Both the position numbers and the translations under genes were made by a program. A DNA stretch of 10,254 nt from Ramlibacter sp. (GTDB lineage Bacteria; Pseudomonadota; Gammaproteobacteria; Burkholderiales; Burkholderiaceae_C), in assembly GCA_028292185.1 (NCBI GenBank), contig JAQGMT010000144.1, forward strand, positions 1-10,254. Direction: 5' to 3'. Shown in pieces: positions 1 to 7,120 of this stretch. The notes beneath the pieces were generated by a model, which searched no databases, was not told where the DNA came from, and saw only the letters and a list, made by a program, of their open reading frames with translations. Each line of letters begins with the position of its first letter. Position 1 is the first letter of the stretch.

Positions 1-1412
1 GTGACGTTGCCAGTGACCAGCGCGACCGCGAGGCCTTCCAGGAAGTCGATTACACGAGCTTCTTCGGGCCGAGCACCAAGGGCATGGCCAAGCGCGTGGA
101 ACGCATCGACGACCCAGACCGCATTCCCGAATACGTGGCGCGCGCCTTTGCGACCGCCATGAACGGGCGACCCGGGCCGGTGGTTCTGGTGCTGCCCGAA
201 GACATGTTGACCCGCCTGACATCGGCCCGGCCCCTGGCGCGGGTGGAGCCCGTTCAGGCATGGAGCGACCCGGGGTCGCTGCGCGACCTGCGCGAGTTGC
301 TCTTGCAATCGAAGAAGCCGTTCGTGATTGCCGGCGGCGGCGGCTGGACACCGCAGGCCGCGCAGGCCCTGCAGCGTTTCGCCGAGAACTGGAAGCTGCC
401 GGTGGGCAATGCGTTTCGCTTCCAGGACACGTTCGACAATCATCATCCGCTGTATGCCGGCGACGTCGGCATCGGCTTGAATCCGAAGCTCGCCGCGCGA
501 GTCAAGGAGAGTGACCTGATCCTGGCGATCGGGCCTCGCCTGGGCGAGATGACGACCGGCGGCTACACCTTGCTGCAGGCGCCGAAGGCCAAGCAAAAGC
601 TGGTGCATATCCACGCCAGCGCCGAAGAACTCAATCGCGTGTACCAGGCCGACCTCGCCATCAATGCCACCATGAACGCCGCAGCGCGCTCGCTGGAAGT
701 GCTGACGGCCCCCGCGGAGGTGCCATGGGCCGCGTGGACGCAAGCAGCCCATGCCGACTACGAGGCCAATCTGGTGCCGCAAGCTCTGCCCGGCCTGAGC
801 GAAGAGACTTCGCAGCGCGTGGTCGACATGCCGGCCATCGTCGCGGTGCTGAAAAAACACCTGCCCGACGATGCGGTGCTGACCAACGGCGCCGGCAATT
901 TCGCCAGTTGGGTGCATCGCTTCTTCAAGCACCACGGGCTGGTCAAAGGGCACAAGACGCAACTGGCGCCGACCGTGGGTTCCATGGGCTATGGCGTGCC
1001 GGCGGGGATCGCGGCGAACATCGTGAGCGGGCGTACGGTGCTCACGATGTCAGGTGACGGCGACTTCCTGATGAACGGCCAGGAACTGGCGACGGCGGTT
1101 CAGCACGGCGCCAAGACGATCATCGTGCTGCTGAACAACGGCATGTACGGGACCATCCGGATGCACCAGGAGCGCGACTACCCGCAGCATGTCAGCGGCA
1201 GCGAATTGACCAATCCCGATTTCGCGGCGCTGGCTCGCGCTTACGGCTATGCCGGCGTGCGCATCGAGCGCACGGCGCAATTCGAGCCGGAATTCATCGC
1301 GGCCCTCGAGCGCAAACAGGGCACGCTGATCGAAGTGATGCTCGATCCGGACGCGATCACCACGCGCGGCACCTTGAGCGGCATCACGGCCGCGGCGCTG
1401 CAGCGAAAGTAG
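1..1412 (+). CDS. Thiamine-diphosphate-dependent enzyme, acetolactate synthase-like (5' end missing)
   Basis: Partial gene: the reading frame is open from base 3, giving 469 visible residues. The ATG at 84 is internal, because the codons before it encode conserved family sequence (EAFQEVDYTSFFGPSTKG). Enzymes of this family are about 550 residues, so roughly 80-110 N-terminal residues, including the catalytic Glu of the PYR domain, lie outside the window. Visible are the end of the PYR domain (RPGPVVLVLPEDML), the central domain (about residues 75-215), and the C-terminal PP domain. The PP domain carries the ThDP/Mg2+ signature GDG at residues 351-353, ending in the NN pair at 378-379, then GMYGTIRMHQE. 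The family decarboxylates or condenses 2-keto acids. The substrate cannot be read here, and no small regulatory subunit (ilvN/ilvH) follows, so biosynthetic IlvB is not favoured. It does not resemble glyoxylate carboligase closely. The family call is firm and the reaction unknown. Confidence 0.9.
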   Translation, partial: DVASDQRDREAFQEVDYTSFFGPSTKGMAKRVERIDDPDRIPEYVARAFATAMNGRPGPVVLVLPEDMLTRLTSARPLARVEPVQAWSDPGSLRDLRELLLQSKKPFVIAGGGGWTPQAAQALQRFAENWKLPVGNAFRFQDTFDNHHPLYAGDVGIGLNPKLAARVKESDLILAIGPRLGEMTTGGYTLLQAPKAKQKLVHIHASAEELNRVYQADLAINATMNAAARSLEVLTAPAEVPWAAWTQAAHADYEANLVPQALPGLSEETSQRVVDMPAIVAVLKKHLPDDAVLTNGAGNFASWVHRFFKHHGLVKGHKTQLAPTVGSMGYGVPAGIAANIVSGRTVLTMSGDGDFLMNGQELATAVQHGAKTIIVLLNNGMYGTIRMHQERDYPQHVSGSELTNPDFAALARAYGYAGVRIERTAQFEPEFIAALERKQGTLIEVMLDPDAITTRGTLSGITAAALQRK

Positions 1413-1533
1413 CGCGGAGAAAAGAGTAGGGCACCGCGTCGAGCGGAAGAAAAGAGAAGGGGCCGCGTGTGAGCGGCAGAAAAGAGAAAGGGCCGCGTGA
1501 GCGGCAGAAAAGAGAAAGGGCCGCGTGAGCGGC
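1413..1533. repeat. Tandem array of about 28-bp terminator-like units
   Basis: Four head-to-tail units plus a stub. Units 1471-1498 and 1499-1526 are identical (28 bp). Unit 1441-1470 is a 30-bp variant with a few changes, 1412-1440 is the most diverged, and a 7-bp stub follows at 1527-1533. Each unit holds GAGCGG, a purine run (AGAAAAGAGAAA) and GGGCCGCGT. Each junction forms a GCCGC/GCGGC-type hairpin, weaker in the older copies. Read on the minus strand, every hairpin is followed by a pyrimidine run rich in T, so the array looks like an amplified intrinsic terminator downstream of the SWIB gene. Confidence 0.85.
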
Positions 1534-1537
1534 CCTT
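1506..1537 (-). terminator. Intrinsic terminator of the SWIB gene
   Basis: A 9-bp perfect stem AAGGGCCGC (1516-1524) / GCGGCCCTT (1529-1537) with a GTGA loop. On the minus strand it is followed by TTTCTCTTTTCT-type sequence. It begins about 20 nt past the stop codon of the minus-strand SWIB gene. This is the strongest hairpin of the array. On the plus strand it has only TT after it, so it should act mainly on minus-strand transcription. Confidence 0.7.
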
Positions 1538-1557
1538 GCATATCAGGCGGGGCCCGA

Positions 1558-1989
1558 TTACTTCACGTGCTTGCCGATCAGGCCGGCCATCTCGAACATG
1601 GAGACCTGCGCCTTGCCGAAGATTTCCTTCAGCTTGGCATCGGCATTGACCATGCGCTTGTTGGCGGAGTCCTGCAGCTTGTTCTTCTTGATGTAGGCCC
1701 ACAGCTTGCTGACCACTTCGGTGCGGGGCAGCGGCGCCGGTCCGACCACGGCCGCGAGTTGCGGGCTGGGCGTCAGCGCCTTCATGAACGCGGCATTGGG
1801 AGTGCGCTTCTTGGCGGGAGCCTTCTTCGCAGCAGCCTTCTTTGCCGGAGCCTTCTTGGCAGCGGCCTTCTTCGCCGGAGCTGCCTTCTTCGCGGGAGCC
1901 TTCTTTGCCGCTACCTTCTTTGCCGGAGCCTTCTTCGCTGCCGACTTCTTTGCTGGTGCTTTTTTTGCAGCCTTTTTCGCAGTTGCCAT
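1558..1989 (-). CDS. Histone H1-like lysine-rich tail fused to SWIB/MDM2 domain
   Basis: A 143-residue basic protein. Residues 1-62 are an alanine/lysine/proline tail built from repeated KKAPAKK and KKAAAKK units, like bacterial histone H1-like proteins and eukaryotic H1 tails. Residues about 68-142 form a SWIB domain (TPSPQLAAVVG, LPRTEVVSKLWAYIKKNKLQD, ADAKLKEIFGKAQVSMFEMAGLIGKHV). SWIB domains occur in eukaryotic chromatin remodellers and in chlamydial topoisomerase/SWIB proteins; small stand-alone SWIB proteins are frequent in Burkholderiales. The tail should bind DNA non-specifically, so a nucleoid or DNA-compaction role is inferred, not shown. The start is supported by AAGGA seven nt before ATG at 1989. 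The codon repeats of the tail make the length likely to vary between strains. Confidence 0.93.
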   Translation of the reverse strand: MATAKKAAKKAPAKKSAAKKAPAKKVAAKKAPAKKAAPAKKAAAKKAPAKKAAAKKAPAKKRTPNAAFMKALTPSPQLAAVVGPAPLPRTEVVSKLWAYIKKNKLQDSANKRMVNADAKLKEIFGKAQVSMFEMAGLIGKHVK

Positions 1990-2053
1990 GATTATTTCCT
2001 TCTAGAAGTTGATTAACCACCAATGAGAACCTGCATTCCCTCTGGCACTGCGG

Positions 2054-2082
2054 ATGCTACTGGAGAAAAAACACGTTTCCAA
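2054..2082 (-). promoter_or_regulatory. Candidate sigma70 promoter of the SWIB gene
   Basis: Minus-strand TTGGAA (complement of 2077-2082), exactly 17 nt, then TAGCAT (complement of 2054-2059). Each hexamer matches the consensus at 4 of 6 positions. Transcription would start near 2047, leaving a leader of about 57 nt before the ATG at 1989. Found by eye; moderate matches only. Confidence 0.35.
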
Positions 2083-2100
2083 GCGAAAAATCGCTTTTTT
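2081..2100 (+). terminator. Terminator-like hairpin, orientation opposite to both flanking genes
   Basis: AAGCGA (2081-2086), loop AAAA, TCGCTT (2091-2096), then further T to 2100, giving an uninterrupted T run from 2095. This has intrinsic-terminator form on the plus strand. On the minus strand the stem is followed by GGAAACG, so it is a poor terminator for the DMT transporter gene. It touches the -35 of the candidate SWIB promoter. Confidence 0.45.
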
Positions 2101-2127
2101 CACTCGGGCGTGTCGCTTTTTCACTCG
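2091..2127. repeat. Short direct repeat, 22-bp period
   Basis: TCGCTTTTTTCACTCG (2091-2106) recurs as TCGCTTTTTCACTCG (2113-2127), differing by one T, with a start-to-start distance of 22 bp (about two helical turns). The first copy shares its TCGCTT with the hairpin at 2081-2100. The role is unknown; it lies between the DMT transporter stop and the SWIB promoter. Confidence 0.6.
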
Positions 2128-2166
2128 ACGCGAGCCGGTGGTTTCCCTCTGAAGATGGCAAACGCG

Positions 2167-3117
2167 CTAGCGGCGCGCCCGTGAAGGCCATGTCGCGAGC
2201 AGCACGCTGGCGAGCGCGACGGAGAACGCCGCCGTCTGAAAGACGCTCAACGGTTCGCCCAATGCGAGCACGCCCACCACAGCCGCGGACACCGGCAGCA
2301 TCACCGTGAAGACGCCGGCTTGCGCCGCCGGCACCCGCTTCAGCCCGGTCATCCAGAGCCACACGCTCCCCACGCTGGCGGCAAGCGAGTAGAAGGCCAG
2401 CAGCAACCAGGTCCCCGGCGCCAGTGCGCCGAACTCGAAACCCACCACCGTGTATACGCCCAGGGGCGTGATCAGCGCGAAGCCCCAGAGGTTGATCAGG
2501 GCCGTAATGCGCTTGGGGCCGATTGCGTGGGTCAGCTTCTTGGCGATCACCGCATAGGCCGCCTCGCAGAGCACGGCGCCGAATACGAGCAGGTTGCCGA
2601 GCCAGGCCACGTGGCTGCTGTCCGCGTCGCCTCGCAAGCTGCCGGCCGGTGTCGCCACACCCAGCAATGCCATCCCCGAAACCGCGCACGCAATCGCGAC
2701 CCAGGTTCGAAGCCCGATCTGTTCGCGCAGGAAGAGCCAGCTGAACACCGCCACGACGCAGGGAATCGAGGCCATCACCACACCGGCGGACACGGCACTG
2801 GTGAAGCTGAGGCCATACAACATGAAAATCGAAAACAGGAAGTTGCCGAGGAACGATTCGAGGAACAGCAGCAGCCGAATGCGGCCGCTGATCGCGGGTT
2901 CGTCGGCGGGCTTGCGCAGCCAGGGCAGCATCGCCAGGGCGCCGATGCCAAAGCGCAGCCAGGCCAGCAGGAACACGGGAATCGCCGCAACCAGCGGCTT
3001 GGACAGCGCCACGTAGCTGCCGACAAGCGACATGGACAGCGCGAGGCACGCGCAGCCAAGCAGGCGCTGACGGCCTTGGCTCATGGAGGACGGCTGCGTT
3101 TCAAGACGACGCATCAT
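2167..3117 (-). CDS. EamA-family (DMT superfamily) membrane transporter
   Basis: A 316-residue integral membrane protein with about ten hydrophobic segments, in the two-fold repeated EamA layout expected for about 300-residue drug/metabolite transporters. The first half includes LVGSYVALSKPLVAAIPVFLL, then LRFGIGALAMLPWL, and SAGVVMASIPCVVAVFSWLFLREQIG. The second half includes LLVFGAVLCEAAYAVIAKKLT and VFTVMLPVSAAVVGVLALGEPLS, where the paired ...REQIG and ...LGEPLS ends are typical of EamA repeats. It sits in the inner membrane and probably exports a metabolite or amino acid; the substrate cannot be assigned. The start is uncertain: tandem ATG codons at 3117/3114 and an ATG at 3084 all lack a clear Shine-Dalgarno. 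The gene is divergent from aceA and shares its upstream region. Confidence 0.9.
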   Translation of the reverse strand: MMRRLETQPSSMSQGRQRLLGCACLALSMSLVGSYVALSKPLVAAIPVFLLAWLRFGIGALAMLPWLRKPADEPAISGRIRLLLFLESFLGNFLFSIFMLYGLSFTSAVSAGVVMASIPCVVAVFSWLFLREQIGLRTWVAIACAVSGMALLGVATPAGSLRGDADSSHVAWLGNLLVFGAVLCEAAYAVIAKKLTHAIGPKRITALINLWGFALITPLGVYTVVGFEFGALAPGTWLLLAFYSLAASVGSVWLWMTGLKRVPAAQAGVFTVMLPVSAAVVGVLALGEPLSVFQTAAFSVALASVLLATWPSRARR

Positions 3118-3198
3118 GCCCGAGCCGGGCGTGCGATCCGCGCATCAGCTATGTCGGCGAGGGCAGGTGCGATGCACTTTTCACGGCGCATCGCGTCG

Positions 3199-3276
3199 TT
3201 TCGTATCGTGAGATTGGTGAATGCTGCGGTGCCGCAATATTTCTCAATACGAGAAAGATGATTTCACATCGAGAGA
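3199..3276. promoter_or_regulatory. Three TTTC-N7-GAGA sites, possible IclR-type operators
   Basis: Three 15-mers of the same form: TTTCGTATCGTGAGA (3199-3213), TTTCTCAATACGAGA (3240-3254, extending to the perfect arms TTTCTC/GAGAAA at 3240-3256), and TTTCACATCGAGAGA (3262-3276). Start-to-start spacings are 41 and 22 bp, near four and two helical turns. TTTC-N7-GAAA-like boxes are, from memory, typical of IclR-family regulators; the assignment here is inference. The sites lie in the divergent DMT transporter/aceA region, upstream of the candidate aceA promoter. Confidence 0.4.
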
Positions 3277-3292
3277 TCAGATGCGTAAGCCA

Positions 3293-3321
3293 TTGAAGTA
3301 CAAGGAAATTAAATATATCTT
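3293..3321 (+). promoter_or_regulatory. Candidate aceA promoter
   Basis: TTGAAG (3293-3298), 17 nt, TATCTT (3316-3321); each hexamer matches the sigma70 consensus at 4 of 6 positions. It lies in the AT-rich part (about 3280-3335) of the 317-bp gap between the DMT transporter and aceA. Transcription would start near 3328, with a leader of about 107 nt. The -10 overlaps the first palindrome of the twin operator, which would suit repression. Confidence 0.35.
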
Positions 3322-3360
3322 GTATAAGACATAAGAGATCGGTGAGGTCTTGTAGAAGAC
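3318..3360. promoter_or_regulatory. Twin palindromic operator TCTTGTAnAAGAC upstream of aceA
   Basis: TCTTGTATAAGAC (3318-3330) and TCTTGTAGAAGAC (3348-3360) differ at one base and start exactly 30 bp apart, so they lie on roughly the same helix face. Each is an imperfect inverted repeat (TCTT...AAGA; the second extends to GTCTT...AAGAC). The first covers the candidate aceA -10. Similar TCTTATATAAGA-type sites precede central-carbon genes in Burkholderiales by my recollection; the binding protein is not identified. Confidence 0.5.
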
Positions 3361-3434
3361 TTAAAGTGACTGCATCGGTGCTTCGCAACTGCGCGCGGGC
3401 CGAAGGGATTTTTCAACCAGCACGGAGCGAACTC

Positions 3435-4754
<1,320 letters not shown>

Positions 4755-4783
4755 TTGTCGTTTGGGGTTTTCGTCGTTAGAGT
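4755..4783 (+). promoter_or_regulatory. Candidate promoter of the small zinc-motif gene
   Basis: TTGTCG (4755-4760), 17 nt, TAGAGT (4778-4783), 4 of 6 consensus matches in each hexamer, starting directly after the aceA stop codon. Transcription would begin near 4790 and give a leader of about 20 nt. This suggests the downstream gene is not only co-transcribed with aceA. Confidence 0.4.
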
Positions 4784-4810
4784 GTGGCCTGTCATCAACG
4801 AGGAGGAGCC

Positions 4811-5005
4811 ATGGCCGCATCCACCGAGAAAACGGGCGTGTTCGACGCGCGCAAGCTGAACCAGGCCCGCTGCACGGACTGTAGCGGCACCGGCGAACTT
4901 CGAATCGACAGCGAAAACATCAACGAGCATTTCGAGGTCGAGAACCAGACGGTGATCACGCAGTGCCCCCGCTGCCACGGCACGGGGTACCTCCCCGTGG
5001 CTTGA
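4811..5005 (+). CDS. Small protein with two CxxCxGxG zinc motifs (DnaJ zinc-finger-like)
   Basis: A 64-residue protein of unassigned function. C21-TDC24-SGTG and C52-PRC55-HGTG are two CxxCxGxG motifs separated by about 27 residues, the pattern of one zinc-binding unit in the DnaJ cysteine-rich region and in small anti-TRAP-like zinc proteins. The four cysteines probably hold one zinc ion. The segment between them is polar and acidic (RIDSENINEHFEVENQTVIT). The start at 4811 rather than the in-frame codon at 4784 is supported by a strong AGGAGGAG just upstream. It follows aceA by 56 bp on the same strand and meets the Bug receptor gene tail to tail with only 11 bp between. It lacks a J domain, so it is not DnaJ itself; a protein-binding or RNA-binding role is a guess. 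Confidence 0.82.
   Translation: MAASTEKTGVFDARKLNQARCTDCSGTGELRIDSENINEHFEVENQTVITQCPRCHGTGYLPVA
4981..4999. other. Hairpin at the 3' end of the zinc-motif gene
   Basis: CACGGGG (4981-4987), loop TACCT, CCCCGTG (4993-4999), a perfect 7-bp stem inside the last codons of the gene. No T run follows on either strand, so it is not a canonical terminator. It could still block readthrough or stabilise 3' ends in this very tight convergent junction. Confidence 0.4.
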
Positions 5006-5016
5006 GCGGCGGCCGA

Positions 5017-6015
5017 TCACTCCGGCTTGATGCCGGCGGCTTTCATGATGACCGCGTTGCCGGCCATTTCTTCCTTGATCATCGCGTCGAATTGCTCGGG
5101 GCTCATCGTCAGCGGCTCGGCCCCGAGCGCAGCCAGGCGCTCCTTCACCTCCGGCGATTGAACCGCCTTGATGGCCGACTGGTTCAGCCTGGCAACGATC
5201 TCACGCGGCGTCTTTGACGATACAAGCATGCCGATCCAGAACAGATAGTCGGATCGCGGAACACCTGCTTGCGCCAGAGTCGGCACGTCGGGCAGCAGCG
5301 AAGAGCGCGTGTTGGTGCCCACAGCCAGTGCGACCAGTCTGCCTGCCTTGATCATCGGCAGCGCCGACACCAGCGGCGCGAAAAAATAATCCACCCGGCC
5401 GGCGATGGTCTCGGTGATGGCTTCAGGCGAGCCCTTGTAGGGAACATGCACCGCTTCGATGCCGGTGGCCAGGCGGAATTTCTCCGCGCTCATATGCGTC
5501 GCGGTTCCGGCCCCCACCGACGCGTAATTGAGCTGGCCCGGCCTGGCTTTCGCGGCGTCGATCACGTCCTTCACCGTCTTGTAACCCTTGCTCGGCGAGA
5601 CCACCATCACGTTGGGCACCACCGCGAGCGGGGTCACCGCCGAGAAATCGCGGATCGGGTCGTAGGAAATCTTGGTGATCAGCGGCACGACGGTGTGTGC
5701 CGCGGTGTAGACCAGCACCGTGTAGCCGTCGGGCGGCGCCGACAAGGTGGCTTGCACGGCGATGGTGCCCGACGCGCCGGTCTTGTTTTCGATCACGACC
5801 GGCACGCCGAGTTCGGCCTGCAGCTTCTCACCGATCGCTCGCGCCACGATGTCCGACGCACTGCCGGGGGATGCACCCGACAGCAGCTTGATCGGCCTGC
5901 TCGGGAAGGCCTGGGCATGAGCCGTGCCCTGCAACACCAGCGGCGCGGCCGCAACGATGAAAATCATCCGCGCCAGCAGCCGCCGGCGCGCGGAACTCGG
6001 AACCAAGCTGTTCAT
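5017..6015 (-). CDS. Bug/TctC-family periplasmic solute-binding receptor
   Basis: A 332-residue tripartite tricarboxylate transporter receptor (Bug) family protein. From ATG 6015 it has a secretion signal: basic SARRRLLAR, hydrophobic MIFIVAAAPLVLQG, and a probable cleavage after AHA (residue 34). Family hallmarks follow: FPSRPIKLLSGASPGSASDI, IENKTGASGTIAVQA, PPDGYTVLV, LNYASVGAGTATHMSAEKF, VPYKGSPEAI and DVPTLAQAGVP. Bug proteins bind carboxylates and similar small acids in the periplasm; many are orphan receptors without a linked TctA/TctB, as here. An alternative start at 6045 overlaps the hydrolase stop as ATGA. I prefer 6015 because AGGGAAG precedes it and the signal peptide is then normal in length. 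It is the last gene of the three-gene operon, whose enzymes probably act on the imported ligand. The ligand is unknown. Confidence 0.93.
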   Translation of the reverse strand: MNSLVPSSARRRLLARMIFIVAAAPLVLQGTAHAQAFPSRPIKLLSGASPGSASDIVARAIGEKLQAELGVPVVIENKTGASGTIAVQATLSAPPDGYTVLVYTAAHTVVPLITKISYDPIRDFSAVTPLAVVPNVMVVSPSKGYKTVKDVIDAAKARPGQLNYASVGAGTATHMSAEKFRLATGIEAVHVPYKGSPEAITETIAGRVDYFFAPLVSALPMIKAGRLVALAVGTNTRSSLLPDVPTLAQAGVPRSDYLFWIGMLVSSKTPREIVARLNQSAIKAVQSPEVKERLAALGAEPLTMSPEQFDAMIKEEMAGNAVIMKAAGIKPE

Positions 6016-6041
6016 GGGATCTTCCCTTTCGCTGATGCGTG

Positions 6042-7118
6042 TCATTGCTGCGGCAGGCCGAGTTGTTCGGCCATCCAGTCCGCGGTCCGGCTGCGATACC
6101 GGTATGGCCGGTTGTTGGCGATGTGGTTGCCGTCTTCGACGATCATGATCTCGACCGGCCCCGACGCTTCATCTCCCATTCGCTGGGTGTCCTGCCAGGG
6201 AATCAGCCGGTCGAGCTTGCCCGTCACCAGGAACAGCGGGCATTCGATCTGCCGCGCAATGCCGTTCTTCAGGGTGAGGGTGCTGCTGTACGCCTTCGCC
6301 TCTGCTTGCGTGGCGAGGTGGCTGCGCACGCGGAAGGCTTCGCGCGTCAGCTCGGGCAGCTTGTCCCAGGTGTCGCCGAAGTCGTACGGCCCTGCCAGGC
6401 CGATGCAGGCCTTCAGGCGCTTCTCGAAGGCCGCCGCACGCGGTGCGTAATAGCCGCCGAGGCTCACGCCCCACAAACCGATTCGGGTGCTGTCCACCTC
6501 GGGACGAGTCATCACCCAATCGACCATCGCCTTCACCGGCACTTCGTAGTCGCCGCGGATCGGGAACTCGTATTCGGCTTCGCCTTGTCCCGGCCCATCG
6601 ACCATCAGCGTCGCCATGCCCCGCGCAAGGAATGGCAGCTCATAGGCCTCGAGTTCTTCCTTCGCCGAATCCAGGCCGGGCACCATGATCAGCACCGGCG
6701 GTTTGACGGCGCCCGCAGGCAGGCGCAGAAATCCGGCCAGCGTACGGCCTTCGTAGGGGATTTCGACGCGGACAGCGGGAGGCCGCATATGCGGCAGGGC
6801 CAGCTGCTTGCACGCGATCGCCTTTTCGTGTGCCGCGCGCATCTGCGCCACGTCATGGACGAACACGAACTTGGCAAAGTGGTAATAAACCGCGGCGCGC
6901 GACAGGTGTTCGGCGCCGCTGAGCCTGTAGCCCTGCGCCAGCGCCTCGCGTCCGAGTCGTTCGTGCACGGCCGCACGGTCGCACCAGGCGCGGCACCAGT
7001 CTTCCCAGCGCTCGAGCGACTGCGTCACGTCCTGGAAGTCGGCCAGGAGCACTCCGTTGGAAACGAAACGCGTCCCCCAGTGCGAGGTGGCGGATTGGAT
7101 GCGGGGGTCTTGGCTCAT
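6042..7118 (-). CDS. Alpha/beta hydrolase, DHPON hydrolase/FrsA-like
   Basis: A 358-residue serine hydrolase with an extended helical N-terminal part (about residues 1-115) before the alpha/beta core. The core shows the strand and oxyanion region VLIMVPGLDSAKEE (142-155), VDGPGQGE (173-180), the nucleophile elbow GVSLGG with Ser219, the acid Asp303 in GKLDRLIP, and His332 in DGNHIANN, so the triad is complete. The layout resembles the FrsA/DUF1100 group and 2,6-dihydroxypseudooxynicotine hydrolase, a C-C bond hydrolase of nicotine breakdown. That fits a C-C or ester hydrolysis of a beta-diketone or aromatic ring-cleavage product, but the substrate is inference. The ATG at 7118 has AGGGA seven nt upstream and lies 2 nt after the aldo/keto reductase stop, so the genes are co-transcribed and probably translationally coupled. 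Confidence 0.9.
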   Translation of the reverse strand: MSQDPRIQSATSHWGTRFVSNGVLLADFQDVTQSLERWEDWCRAWCDRAAVHERLGREALAQGYRLSGAEHLSRAAVYYHFAKFVFVHDVAQMRAAHEKAIACKQLALPHMRPPAVRVEIPYEGRTLAGFLRLPAGAVKPPVLIMVPGLDSAKEELEAYELPFLARGMATLMVDGPGQGEAEYEFPIRGDYEVPVKAMVDWVMTRPEVDSTRIGLWGVSLGGYYAPRAAAFEKRLKACIGLAGPYDFGDTWDKLPELTREAFRVRSHLATQAEAKAYSSTLTLKNGIARQIECPLFLVTGKLDRLIPWQDTQRMGDEASGPVEIMIVEDGNHIANNRPYRYRSRTADWMAEQLGLPQQ

Positions 7119-7120
7119 AT

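Noticed and set aside
84..1412. ATG at 84 as the start of the ThDP-dependent enzyme
   Set aside because: The same frame is open back to base 3 and encodes conserved family sequence, so the gene begins upstream of the window.
1413..1533. CRISPR array
   Set aside because: The units abut without unique spacers and each contains the same hairpin and purine run.
1525..2016. Plus-strand ORF rich in Leu/Ser/Cys over the SWIB gene
   Set aside because: It is the complement of the Lys/Ala repeat tail, which leaves all frames open; no start signal or family.
4981..4999. Rho-independent terminator between the zinc-motif gene and the Bug gene
   Set aside because: A good stem, but no T run on either strand, so it is recorded only as a hairpin.
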